From positions 744,001 through 808,000 of the forward strand of contig NZ_RAPY01000001.1 in assembly GCF_003610355.1 (NCBI RefSeq): a stretch of DNA of 64,000 nucleotides, given 5' to 3'. The DNA comes from Sphingobacterium detergens. GTDB taxonomy: Bacteria; Bacteroidota; Bacteroidia; Sphingobacteriales; Sphingobacteriaceae. Of the stretch, positions 48,396 to 56,567 are shown piece by piece. The notes below the pieces were generated by a model, which ran no database searches, was not told the DNA's origin, and saw nothing but the letters and a program-made list of their open reading frames with translations. The position numbers and the translations under genes were made by a program. How positions within the stretch are numbered: the first letter of the stretch is position 1; every line of letters starts with the position of its first letter.

Positions 48396-49100
48396 ATGGA
48401 ATATTATAGAGAAGACTCAGCAATCCTTTTAGCAGTAGACTGTATTATCTTTGGATTTAATGGCGAATCCCTGCAGGTATTATTGATAAAACGTGATTTT
48501 GAGCCGGAGCGGAACAAATGGAGTTTGATGGGAGGTTTTGTTCAACCGGACGAAAGTCCTGAATTAGCTGCCAGCAGGGTATTAAAAAAACTGACGGGAT
48601 TGGAAAACGTTTACATGGAGCAATGCAGTGTCTTTGGTGATCCAAAACGCGAGCCCAACAGCCGGGTTGTCAGTATCTGTTATTTTGCTTTAATTGATAC
48701 GCAAAAATATACGCATATTTTAAGTGAGGAATATGAGGCCAATTGGTTTCCATTGCAAAACTATCCGACGTTAATCTTTGATCACGACCAGATGATTGCT
48801 TCGGCACAGCATCGACTGCGGATAAAAGCGGCGCTCTATCCTATTCTGTTTGAATTATTGCCGGAGAAATTTACCATTCCCCAGATTGCCGCCTTATACG
48901 AGGGAGTATATAATATCGAATTTGATAAACGCAATTTTAGCCGTAAGTTGCTTTCCTCGGATCTTATTATCAAATTGGAAGAAAAGGACAAAGAAAACTC
49001 CAAGAAAGGCGCTTTTTATTTTAAATTGAATACAGCCATCTACAAGGAGAAAATCATGTCATTTTTGCGCTATTTACCAAGCTGGTTTCCCGAAAACTAA
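48396..49100 (+). CDS. araR: Nudix-type arabinose regulator (NrtR/AraR family)
   Basis: A 234-aa regulator with an N-terminal Nudix-fold domain (about 1-145) and a C-terminal winged helix (about 150-225, IPQIAALYEGVYNIEFDKRNFSRKLL). The Nudix box is degenerate: after GGFVQPDESPELAA the expected REUxEExGU reads RVLKKLTGL, so the metal-binding Glu residues are missing and hydrolysis is unlikely. This is the pattern of effector-binding NrtR-like regulators; a Bacteroides AraR of this kind responds to L-arabinose. Its position divergent from araBDA supports that role. The symbol is assigned by architecture and context. Confidence 0.85.
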   Translation: MEYYREDSAILLAVDCIIFGFNGESLQVLLIKRDFEPERNKWSLMGGFVQPDESPELAASRVLKKLTGLENVYMEQCSVFGDPKREPNSRVVSICYFALIDTQKYTHILSEEYEANWFPLQNYPTLIFDHDQMIASAQHRLRIKAALYPILFELLPEKFTIPQIAALYEGVYNIEFDKRNFSRKLLSSDLIIKLEEKDKENSKKGAFYFKLNTAIYKEKIMSFLRYLPSWFPEN

Positions 49101-49152
49101 TCCGGGAAAAAACAGTAGCAAGCACTTCGAAAATCCCTGCCATATCAAGAAA

Positions 49153-49542
49153 TTATCTGGCCAGAGTTGCTTCAAGCTCCACCTTTAAAGTTTCAAAAAG
49201 AGACTTGACTTCCAAAACGGTACTAGTTTGTTGTACCTGATTTTTGCTGAGCCACCGCTGTATAATATCGAAGTGTTCAACTAATTCCGTCGAATCGGTA
49301 GTGTAAATATTGAGACGAATGAGATCTTTAACTTCATAACCACTTTGTAGAATAACTTTTTCAAGATTTTCAATGCTATGAATAATCTGCGTTCTCATAT
49401 CAGCATTACTCGATATTCCCTCTTCACTGATGGCACATTGTCCCGATACATATAAAGTTGAAGCTGCATGTTTAACTTCCACTGCCTGCACATAATTTCT
49501 GGCATCCTGCCATTTCCAAGGATTGATTACTTGCTTTTCCAT
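49153..49542 (-). CDS. RidA-family protein
   Basis: About 129 aa from the ATG at 49542 (the longer frame adds eight residues). YjgF/YER057c/UK114 fold: VKHAASTLYVSGQCAISEEG, MRTQIIHSIENLEKVILQSGYEVKDLIRLNIYTTD and the C-terminal VLEVKSLFETLKVELEATL. RidA proper hydrolyses reactive enamine/imine intermediates. Here the usual catalytic Arg region near the C-terminus (P-x-x-x-R/E) is altered to TSTVLEVKSL, so it may belong to another subgroup. It is downstream of and on the same strand as the Crp-type regulator gene. Confidence 0.88.
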   Translation of the reverse strand: MEKQVINPWKWQDARNYVQAVEVKHAASTLYVSGQCAISEEGISSNADMRTQIIHSIENLEKVILQSGYEVKDLIRLNIYTTDSTELVEHFDIIQRWLSKNQVQQTSTVLEVKSLFETLKVELEATLAR

Positions 49543-49620
49543 TGTTGTAAATTTATTGTGCGACAAAGCTCCCTATATTTTTATATTTATGGATGTGACA
49601 AACCTCACAATTTAATAAAA

Positions 49621-50193
49621 TCAAGAAAACAGACGGCTTAACGTTTCCCTGGACACACCCAGATAAGAAGCAAGCAGCAATTTTGGGATTCTTTGTACCA
49701 AAGCCGGATTTCGGGCTATCAACTGCTCATATCTCTCTTTTGCTCCAGAAGTTAAAAATGATAAGATCCGTTGTTGTGAACCGATATGACCCGCAATTGA
49801 TTTGCGCAGGAAAAAGCGCTCCATTTTTTGTAAATGATTGCACAATCGATCAAAATTTTCCAGCGATAGACATAGTAATTCAGTGTCCTCTAGGCATGCC
49901 AACGTAAATGAAGCATTTGCATTAGTATAAAAGGCCGAAACGTCCGTTTCCCACCAATCTTCCATTGCAAATGAAACAATATGCTCCTTAATATTCTCAT
50001 CCGTATAATAAAGTTTAAGAAGACCCGACAATACAAAGTATATATATTTTACGTTTTCACCTTCCTTAAAAATACGGTCGGATTTTCTATAGTTCTTGTA
50101 AATAAAACATGCGCTTACACATGCAAACTCTTCGTCAGTAAGAGTAACGACTTTCCCTATATGTTCTTTTAATAAATTATATTTATCTTCCAT
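49621..50193 (-). CDS. Crp/Fnr-family regulator
   Basis: A 190-aa protein with a cyclic-nucleotide-binding-type beta barrel (about 20-115, YIYFVLSGLLKLYYTDENIKEHIVSFAMEDWW) and a dimer helix, ending in a helix-turn-helix (about 165-190, IPKLLLASYLGVSRETLSRLFS). The residues that hold cAMP in E. coli Crp are not evident. Many Bacteroidota genomes have such proteins beside detoxification genes. It probably regulates the RidA gene 78 bp downstream. Confidence 0.88.
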   Translation of the reverse strand: MEDKYNLLKEHIGKVVTLTDEEFACVSACFIYKNYRKSDRIFKEGENVKYIYFVLSGLLKLYYTDENIKEHIVSFAMEDWWETDVSAFYTNANASFTLACLEDTELLCLSLENFDRLCNHLQKMERFFLRKSIAGHIGSQQRILSFLTSGAKERYEQLIARNPALVQRIPKLLLASYLGVSRETLSRLFS

Positions 50194-50245
50194 TGGGTGA
50201 TAAGTAGCAATTGTGGCTGATTTTGGTTTGTTTTTATGTAAAAAG

Positions 50246-51196
50246 TTAATTGAATTGAGCTCTATATTGCTGTGGACTTTGGTTTGTTTTCAATTTAAAT
50301 AATCTGCTAAAGGATTGGGGCTGTTCAAAACCTAATTCAAACGCAATTTCGGAAATACTTAGCGCTGTAGTAGATAACTTATTTTTAGCCCGGTAAATCA
50401 TTTTGTCATGGATAATTTGCTGCGTGTTTTGTCCCGTAAGATTTCGTAATAGATCACTTAAATAACTTGCTGACATATGCAGCTGATCAGCGATATAATT
50501 GACGGTTGGAACGCCGGCATTCAAAACCTTATCACTCTTAAAATAATCCTCCAGCAACTGATCGATACGGTCAGTAAGACTAGGATAATTTTGTTTTCTG
50601 GTCAGAAACTGCCTGTTATAAAATCGTTGGGCATAATTTAGCAAGAGTTCAATCTGGGAGATGATCACATCATGGCTCATGTCGTCTATACGGCTTTCAA
50701 GCTCGTCCTCTATCGCCCTGAATAGCGAAAGCATGGTTTCTTTTTCTTTGGTCGAAAGGTGCAGCGCTTCATTGGTCGCATAAGAGAAAAAGTGATACTG
50801 ATGGATCTTTTGTGCCAGTGGGTATTGTAATAAAAAGTCAGGATCTATAAGGAGTGTGACCTGCGGACTAAGTATTTTTTGTTCCGCAGTTTCCTCTTTA
50901 TCATTCTCTTCTATTGAAGAGAGAATTTGTTGTGGAGCCACAAAAAACAAACCTCCCTCTTTAAAATCAAATTTAGTCTGACCATACCTTAACTCTCCTC
51001 CAGCATCCGGTTTAAAAGCTATTTTATAATAATTCAGTACGTGCGATCTATTCGGTGCACGACCTTTAAGTGGTTTGTCTACACCGTTTAACAAAACGAT
51101 TAAAGGGTGCTTTGGGGGCGGAAAACCAGATGCCGCCATTACGTCAGCCAGTGTATTAAATCTTTTTAAGGAATGATTCGATTTTTTTGAAGCCAT
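50246..51196 (-). CDS. AraC-family regulator (paralogue A)
   Basis: A 316-aa cytoplasmic regulator with an N-terminal cupin-like sensing domain (about 20-190) and C-terminal double HTH (about 215-316, VNYIADQLHMSASYLSDLLRNLTGQNTQQIIHDKMI, LSISEIAFELGFEQPQSFSRLFKLKTNQSPQQYR). It closely parallels the regulator at 56568, including NEALHLS and QRFYNRQFLTRK. It follows the dehydrogenase gene at 51292 on the same strand, so it is one of three oxidoreductase/AraC pairs in this region. The signal is unknown; aldehydes or other electrophiles are possible by analogy with YqhC-type regulators. Confidence 0.9.
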   Translation of the reverse strand: MASKKSNHSLKRFNTLADVMAASGFPPPKHPLIVLLNGVDKPLKGRAPNRSHVLNYYKIAFKPDAGGELRYGQTKFDFKEGGLFFVAPQQILSSIEENDKEETAEQKILSPQVTLLIDPDFLLQYPLAQKIHQYHFFSYATNEALHLSTKEKETMLSLFRAIEDELESRIDDMSHDVIISQIELLLNYAQRFYNRQFLTRKQNYPSLTDRIDQLLEDYFKSDKVLNAGVPTVNYIADQLHMSASYLSDLLRNLTGQNTQQIIHDKMIYRAKNKLSTTALSISEIAFELGFEQPQSFSRLFKLKTNQSPQQYRAQFN

Positions 51197-51291
51197 GTTA
51201 TAAAAATTCCAGATTACAAGTTAAGCAATATTCGCTTTTCCTCACAAAAAAGAAAAGCGAATAAAAGCATGTCAAAAATAGCATCGATGGA

Positions 51292-52128
51292 TTAACCTTG
51301 GGCTGCTTCTGAAATAGTTTTCCAAGTTTTCCATTCCTGAATGCGTTCAGCATAGATTTGTTGAATATGTGGCAAATCGTTTTTACCCAGTAGTAATCTC
51401 AATGGTGGATTTTCATCATCTACCACAGCGAATATAGCCTCGAGAGTGGCCATAGGATTTCCCCGTTCCAGCTTTTGTAAATTTTCCATCAAGCTGCTCT
51501 TTAAAGCGTCATACTCCGATAATTTTTTGCTGGCTATTTTTAGGGATTCAGCACTTCCAAATTCAGTATTATAAGCCCCCGGTTCAATCAGCGTTACTTT
51601 GATGCCAAAGGCCGCAACTTCTTTAGATAAACTATCGTATATCGCTTCAAACGCAAATTTTGAAGAACAATAATACCCAATAAGAGGACTACTATAAATA
51701 CCAACAGCGCTCGACGTCCCCAAAATATGGCCATAACCTTGCGTTCGCAGTATAGGTAATGCTGCCTGAATGACATGGATAGGGCCTATAATATTGGTTT
51801 CATACATCGCTTTTACCTCATCAGTACTGCCCTCTTCGATGGTTCCTACCAAAGAATACCCGGCATTATTGAATACAATATCTAATCTTCCAAAATATTC
51901 ATTGGCTTTGTTCATAGCGTTTTGCACTTGCGAGGCATTCGTTACATCCACTTCAAGAATCAAAACCTGATCGCCATACTTTTCTTTTAATGCGGCAATA
52001 CGATCGATATTACGTGCTGTAGCTGCCACTTTGTCTCCACGTTTCAAGGCGGCTTCTGTCCATATTTTTCCAAATCCTCTTGAGGATCCTGTGATGAACC
52101 AAACTTTTTCTTTCTGTTTATTTTCCAT
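51292..52128 (-). CDS. Short-chain dehydrogenase/reductase
   Basis: A 278-aa classical SDR. Nucleotide-binding motif TGSSRGFGK near the N-terminus, NNAGYS, and catalytic Ser-Tyr-Lys (SSAVGIYSSPLIGYYCSSKFA, YxxxK). Probably NADP(H)-dependent because of the Arg in the glycine loop. The substrate is unknown. It is divergent from the SDR gene at 52351, and the shared 222-bp gap holds repeated operator-like motifs. The AraC gene at 50246 is directly downstream. Confidence 0.92.
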   Translation of the reverse strand: MENKQKEKVWFITGSSRGFGKIWTEAALKRGDKVAATARNIDRIAALKEKYGDQVLILEVDVTNASQVQNAMNKANEYFGRLDIVFNNAGYSLVGTIEEGSTDEVKAMYETNIIGPIHVIQAALPILRTQGYGHILGTSSAVGIYSSPLIGYYCSSKFAFEAIYDSLSKEVAAFGIKVTLIEPGAYNTEFGSAESLKIASKKLSEYDALKSSLMENLQKLERGNPMATLEAIFAVVDDENPPLRLLLGKNDLPHIQQIYAERIQEWKTWKTISEAAQG

Positions 52129-52256
52129 TTTTTAATTGTATTAATCTTCATGCAAAGTTGCTCCTAAATAGCTATACCTTACGTTGCCAGAATGAGGATT
52201 ATCCTAACCAAAACAAAGAAAAACGAACGACTGGTATTGTTATAAAATCACCTGCC

Positions 52257-52320
52257 CTTTTGAACAAAGCTAATTAGGACTTTTGAACAAAACGGCGCAT
52301 GTTAATCCGTCCTAATTTTG
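52257..52320. promoter_or_regulatory. Shared SDR/SDR control region with direct and inverted repeats
   Basis: CTTTTGAACAAA occurs twice, at 52257-52268 and 52280-52291, 23 bp apart. AATTAGGAC (52272-52280) and GTCCTAATT (52309-52317) form an inverted repeat. Putative -7 elements face both ways: TAATTTTG at 52313-52320 for the plus-strand gene and TAGCTTTG (minus strand) at 52265-52272 for the other. Two similar half-sites are typical of AraC-family operators. Confidence 0.55.
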
Positions 52321-52350
52321 TCTCAGTAATAACAATTAAACGTATTCAAA

Positions 52351-53344
52351 ATGGAAAAAGAATAATTATCAGGGAGTTCAACAACAGCCTATCGGTTCGG
52401 GCTTCAATTCAAAATCAACAGCCAATGATGTCATTCAAAACATCGATCTTACCGGAAAAATCGCTATTGTCACTGGCGGTAACACAGGAATTGGGTTGGA
52501 AACCACCAAAGTTCTCGCCGCAGCTGGAGCTACAGTAATCATACCTGCGCGCGATATTGAAAAGGCAAAGAAGAATCTGGAAGGAATTAGAAATGTCGAA
52601 ATTGTCGCAATGGATTTAATGTCTCCCACATCTATTGATGCTTTCGCGGAAAACTTTATCGCGTCAGGAAGACCCTTACATTTACTGATCAACAATGCAG
52701 GTATTATGTGGGTACCACTTCGCAGAGATGCACGGGGTATAGAATCCCAGCTGGCGACCAACTATTTAGCCTTATTCCAGCTCAGCGCCAGACTATGGCC
52801 GTCACTAAAAAAAGCCAATGGAGCACGCGTGATTAATGTTTCTTCCCACGGTCATCATTTTGCGCCTTTTAATTTTGATGATCCTCATTTCCTTCACAGC
52901 GCATATGAAACGTTACAGGGGTACGGACAATCCAAGACCGCTGTCAATCTTTTTTCAATGGAACTGGATGTGCGGGGACAATCTTCCCATATCAGAAGCT
53001 ATGCCGTTCATCCAGGTTCTATTGGTGGGACTGAATTGGGCAGAGAAGCTCCACTGGAACTATTTCAAAAAATGGGTTTTGTGGATGTAAATGGCAACAT
53101 GTTGCCTGAGGTAGCGGCATCATTAAAAACGATCCCACAGGGAGCAGCTACAACAGTATGGTGTGCTACAAGCCCTTTATTGGAGCATATTGGAGGGGTC
53201 TATTGTGAGGATGGGGACATTGCAGTACTATCATCAGATATGACCGACCAAAAAGGCGTACACCCTTATTCACTTGATGAAACCAATGCGAAGAAACTAT
53301 GGAAACTGACAGAAGAGATGACGGGTATTCGCTTCAATCCGTAA
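52351..53344 (+). CDS. SDR oxidoreductase with a frameshift at its start
   Basis: The protein frame runs NNYQGVQQQPIGSGFN, then KIAIVTGGNTGIGLETTK (cofactor motif), NNAGIMW and the catalytic YGQSK, to 53344. The natural ATG at 52351 is out of frame: ATGGAAAAAGAATAA hits a stop at codon 5. Removing one A from the A5 run (52355-52359) gives MEKNNYQGV in the correct frame and a full-length enzyme. The only in-frame alternative, TTG at 52496, starts after the glycine motif and would not bind cofactor. So this is a recent mutation, a slippage-controlled gene or a sequencing error. It belongs to an SDR group paired with the AraC gene 124 bp downstream. Confidence 0.8.
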
Positions 53345-53357
53345 ATCAGCTTACAAC

Positions 53358-53383
53358 TGGGGCAGGATCTGCATTTTGCCCCA
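53358..53383 (+). terminator. Weak hairpin after the frameshifted SDR gene
   Basis: TGGGGCA (53358-53364) pairs with TGCCCCA (53377-53383) around a 12-base loop, 14 bp after the SDR stop codon. The following ATTTAGC is not a good T-run, so termination would be partial. Confidence 0.4.
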
Positions 53384-53468
53384 ATTTAGCAATGAACTTT
53401 TAAACAAAGTAAATGCTGTTATTTCTTATCTTTAGATTATTGATTTCTCTCAAAAAAAAACAAAAATC

Positions 53469-54281
53469 ATGGAATACCAAGCCCGATACATTACCGAAGA
53501 TATAAAGCTTTCAAGCTACGAAGACAAGTTTTTCAAATCAGATATTATGTTTGAACAGCATATGCTGGTCTGGTTTCTTTCCGGAGAAACCAAGATTGTA
53601 CAGGCTGATGCTACCTATATATTTGGAAAAGGGGATATTTTTCTAATTCCCAGAAATCAGTTGGCAACTATTATTAATTATCCTAAAGACGGTGAACCTC
53701 ATAAAACTGTTGTCATGCATTTATCATTAGAAACATTAACGAATTTCTATGCAGGCAAGAATATAAATCCCCAACCCAAAAATTCACCGAAGATTTTTTG
53801 TTTCAATAATCACCCGCTCCTGGAAAGTTGCCTGGCATCACTTATTCCCTATTTCGACATGAAAGACATTCCTGCAGATATTGCCTCCATTAAAATTACC
53901 GAAGCCATCAGTATTCTCCGAACGCTGAACCAAGAGATCGATCAAGTGCTTGCTAATTTTGAGGAGCCCGGAAAAATCAACCTTGTCGATTATATGGAAA
54001 AGAATTTTATGTTCAATCTTCCACTGGAAAAATTTGGTTACCTGACGGGCAGAAGTCTGACAACATTTAAGCGGGACTTCAAAAAGGCTTTCACCATGAC
54101 TCCACAACGCTGGTTAACACATAAACGTTTGGAACTTGCCTATTATCAGCTTACAGAAAAGAAAAAAAAGCCTTTGGAAGTCTGTTATGAGGTAGGATTT
54201 GAAAACCTCTCCCATTTTTCATTTGCTTTCAAAAAGCAATTTGGATTGGCTCCAAGTCGTTTGATCGATCCCCTATCCTAG
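53469..54281 (+). CDS. AraC-family regulator (intact copy)
   Basis: A 270-aa regulator. The N-terminal cupin-like domain (about 10-165) includes LSGETKIVQADATYIFGKGDIFLIPRNQLATI. The C-terminal HTH pair (about 172-268) has FGYLTGRSLTTFKRDFKKAFTMTPQRWL and PLEVCYEVGFENLSHFSFAFKKQFGLAPSRL. It probably controls the SDR genes upstream. Part of this gene exists elsewhere: 54052-54108 recurs at 57831-57887 with two changes, and the 3' end plus downstream DNA (54270-54350) recurs at 59984-60069, showing that a second copy was once present. Confidence 0.92.
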   Translation: MEYQARYITEDIKLSSYEDKFFKSDIMFEQHMLVWFLSGETKIVQADATYIFGKGDIFLIPRNQLATIINYPKDGEPHKTVVMHLSLETLTNFYAGKNINPQPKNSPKIFCFNNHPLLESCLASLIPYFDMKDIPADIASIKITEAISILRTLNQEIDQVLANFEEPGKINLVDYMEKNFMFNLPLEKFGYLTGRSLTTFKRDFKKAFTMTPQRWLTHKRLELAYYQLTEKKKKPLEVCYEVGFENLSHFSFAFKKQFGLAPSRLIDPLS

Positions 54282-54350
54282 TTTCAGGCGTTCTTCCTGC
54301 AGGTCCAAAAGATACAATTGCCTACGAATAGGGTCTTCGTTTATATTGGG
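54270..54350. repeat. 3'-end AraC repeat, copy A
   Basis: 81 bp covering the last codons of the AraC gene and 69 bp beyond. It matches 59984-60069 closely, apart from a 5-bp length difference in a T/C-rich stretch and a few substitutions. Copy A is directly followed by the Rpn-type gene. Confidence 0.88.
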
Positions 54351-54355
54351 AATAA

Positions 54356-55276
54356 TTATTTTTTGTCTCTGGCTAGATCAGCTCGTACTTTCTTTACAAA
54401 ATCAAGCGAAACCCCAGCAACACGCACGATAACATCATCGGTAAGCTTAAGCTCATGAATCAAATTCTCCACGACCTCATAGCTTTTCGCCTCAGCACCT
54501 TGTTCAATACCTGTTTCGAGGCCTTTCTGAATAGCCTCGTTAAGCTGTTGCTCCTGATATTGGCGCACCGCTTCAGCATCCCATTTACGTTTTAGACTTA
54601 CATCATACATTGCTCGTTCCTCCTTATTCAACTTTGCGTATTCTGCTATTTTAAATAATTTTTCAAATATAGTCTTCTTTAGATAGACCGGTATCTTATT
54701 CAGCTTTGACATATTACGTAAAACATAAAGCCAACGATCCAAATCATCTTTTAATTCGGCCTCTACTTTTGTAAAGTTACGCAATTGAACGTAAATAAAC
54801 CCCAACTCTTCATAAAAAACTCGACCTGTCTTCCTGTTACACAAACAGATATCGTGAAGAACAGCGCTGGATTCTTCTGCCTGTGAAAAAGTAAACCCAT
54901 CCATGAGCACCACGATGTATACTTCGGTTATCGCATAATTCCACGCTCGCCGGTTTCCTTTTGGAGCCTGATCGGCAATCAACTTACTGCTGTAGTAAAG
55001 CATGCGTTTTTTTAGATTTATCTGTGCAGTACGTTGTACTTCAATCACAAACTTCTCTCCATTATCAGCGGTACAGATCAGGTCAAAGATCACCGTACCG
55101 ATCTCCTCGCTATCTCCTACATGTTCATTCTTTTCGTACAATAAATCGACAATAGATTTCCGTCCACGGAATAACCCATTCAATAGCGAAATCAATAAAT
55201 CCTTATTGGGTTCTGACCCAAAAATACGCTTAAATGCATAGTCTGAAACTAGATCTATATAAACTGGCTCGTTCAT
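54356..55276 (-). CDS. Rpn-family PD-(D/E)XK nuclease/transposase-like protein
   Basis: About 306 aa; the Met at 55276 (MNEPVYIDLVSDYAFKRIFG) is the family's normal opening, and the longer frame adds 16 residues. The nuclease core is TVIFDLICTADNGEKFVIEVQRT, with Asp and the Glu-x-Gln motif (about 65-90), then KKRMLYYSSKLIADQ. The C-terminus has a charged coil and a short DNA-binding-like tail. Rpn proteins promote recombination in E. coli and are widespread, often mobile, in Bacteroidota. It directly abuts the AraC 3'-end repeat, so it may be connected with the local rearrangements; that link is inference. Confidence 0.88.
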   Translation of the reverse strand: MNEPVYIDLVSDYAFKRIFGSEPNKDLLISLLNGLFRGRKSIVDLLYEKNEHVGDSEEIGTVIFDLICTADNGEKFVIEVQRTAQINLKKRMLYYSSKLIADQAPKGNRRAWNYAITEVYIVVLMDGFTFSQAEESSAVLHDICLCNRKTGRVFYEELGFIYVQLRNFTKVEAELKDDLDRWLYVLRNMSKLNKIPVYLKKTIFEKLFKIAEYAKLNKEERAMYDVSLKRKWDAEAVRQYQEQQLNEAIQKGLETGIEQGAEAKSYEVVENLIHELKLTDDVIVRVAGVSLDFVKKVRADLARDKK

Positions 55277-55404
55277 AGATACAATAATTGGTTGTTGTTT
55301 GTAAATATCGCAAAAATAAATCAATAAAACTAATAATTTTAGTAAAAATAAGTATAACAGAATGTAGCTAGTAAATACTTTTTAATCACCTAATTTTTTT
55401 ACGA

Positions 55405-55477
55405 TCCGTAATTCGGTTACAAGATTCCGTAATTGGGGTAAGCAGCTGGCAGGCCATCCTTCGTAATTTTGGGTAAC
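55405..55477 (+). promoter_or_regulatory. Three direct CGTAATT repeats before the aldo/keto reductase gene
   Basis: Similar boxes of the type CGTAATT-GG-TAA occur at 55405-55420, 55426-55441 and 55460-55477. The first two CGTAATT cores are exactly 21 bp apart (two helix turns), a classical AraC-family half-site spacing. The third is 34 bp further and abuts the start codon at 55493, suggesting repression or looping. The downstream AraC gene at 56568 is the obvious candidate binder. Confidence 0.55.
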
Positions 55478-55492
55478 AAAAATAAGAAGCAG

Positions 55493-56488
55493 ATGAAAAC
55501 AAGAAAATTAGGCCAGCAGGGGCTCGAGATTCCAATGATAGGCTTAGGCTGCATGGGGATGAGCAGTTTTGCCTCCACGGGCGATATCTACGGCAAGGCA
55601 GACGAACAAGAATCCATTGCCACCATCCACCGGTCACTGGAACTGGGTGGCAACTTTTTGGATACGGCCGATCTCTATGGACCTTTTGAAAACGAAAGGC
55701 TGATCTCCAGGGCCATACGCGGCAAACGAGACAAATTTATCCTAGCCAGCAAATTCGGCTTTGAGATTGACGATAATGATCAGGTGACCTGGCGCATCAA
55801 CGGTCGGCCGGAGTATATCCAAAAGTCTATCGAGCGCTCGCTGAAAAATCTCGATACCGATGTAATTGACCTCTATTATATGCACCGCCCAGACCCCAAT
55901 GTGCCGATTGAGGAAACCGTGGGTGCAATGGCTGAGCTGGTTACAGCGGGCAAGGTCAGGTACCTGGGTATTTCCGAAGTCAGTGCTGAGCAAATCCAAA
56001 AAGCACACGCGACCTTCCCGATCACGGCTGTGCAGAATGAAATCTCCTTATTTGGACGTGAGGTGGAGACCAATGGTATATACGACCTGACAAATGAGCT
56101 GGGTATAGGTCTGGTCGCCTACTCCCCTTTGGGCCGTGGATTTATCACGGGTGAGATCAAGTCGCCGGACGATATCCCCGAAGATGATTTCCGCAGGCTT
56201 ATCCCCCGGTTTCAGGGCGAACAGTTTTATAAAAACCTGGATCTGGTGCGGGAACTTGAACAAATTGGAAAAGAGAAAGAAGTTACTCCCTCACAGCTGG
56301 CCCTTGCCTGGCTGATCCAAAAAGGAATCGTGCCGATACCGGGTACAAAAAGAGTGCGCTATGTGGAGCAGAATATTGCTGCGACTGACATCCTATTGAC
56401 AGCCGAAGAGTTGCAGCGCATTGAGGCTATTCTGCCGGTTGGACTGGATACCGGTTCCCGGGATGTAAGGATGCCCTTGCAGCCCTAG
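55493..56488 (+). CDS. Aldo/keto reductase
   Basis: About 331 aa; the ATG at 55493 (MKTRKLGQQGLEIPMIGLGCMGMS) is preferred over an upstream TTG. The AKR tetrad is visible: Asp and Tyr in NFLDTADLYGPFENE, Lys in FILASKFGF, His in IDLYYMHRPDP. NADPH-site residues lie near VPIPGTKRVRYVEQN. It resembles the AKR13/YakC-like group, which reduces aldehydes such as methylglyoxal, but the substrate is not determined. It is followed by a terminator-like hairpin and an AraC gene. Confidence 0.93.
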   Translation: MKTRKLGQQGLEIPMIGLGCMGMSSFASTGDIYGKADEQESIATIHRSLELGGNFLDTADLYGPFENERLISRAIRGKRDKFILASKFGFEIDDNDQVTWRINGRPEYIQKSIERSLKNLDTDVIDLYYMHRPDPNVPIEETVGAMAELVTAGKVRYLGISEVSAEQIQKAHATFPITAVQNEISLFGREVETNGIYDLTNELGIGLVAYSPLGRGFITGEIKSPDDIPEDDFRRLIPRFQGEQFYKNLDLVRELEQIGKEKEVTPSQLALAWLIQKGIVPIPGTKRVRYVEQNIAATDILLTAEELQRIEAILPVGLDTGSRDVRMPLQP

Positions 56489-56496
56489 AAAATATT

Positions 56497-56533
56497 AAAT
56501 GCCATGCTTGCAGCAAGCGCATGGCATTTTCCT
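56497..56533 (+). terminator. Terminator between reductase and AraC genes
   Basis: AAATGCCATG (56497-56506) pairs perfectly with CATGGCATTT (56520-56529). Further pairing of CTTGC with GCAAG inside the loop lengthens the stem. A short TTTTCC tract follows. It lies 9 bp after the reductase stop and should limit read-through into the regulator gene. Confidence 0.7.
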
Positions 56534-56567
56534 TACATTCGTTTATTATTTAACAGGTATTAATAGC

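Noticed and set aside
52299..52538. Small plus-strand open frame overlapping the dehydrogenase start
   Set aside because: It reads the dehydrogenase N-terminus in the wrong frame and arises from the same homopolymer problem.
52496..53344. TTG at 52496 as the true start of the plus-strand dehydrogenase
   Set aside because: It would remove the TGGNTGIG cofactor motif, which lies in the same frame just upstream; a frameshift in the A5 run explains the data better.
55405..55477. CRISPR-like repeats
   Set aside because: Only three short, imperfect boxes with unequal spacing; no spacer structure.
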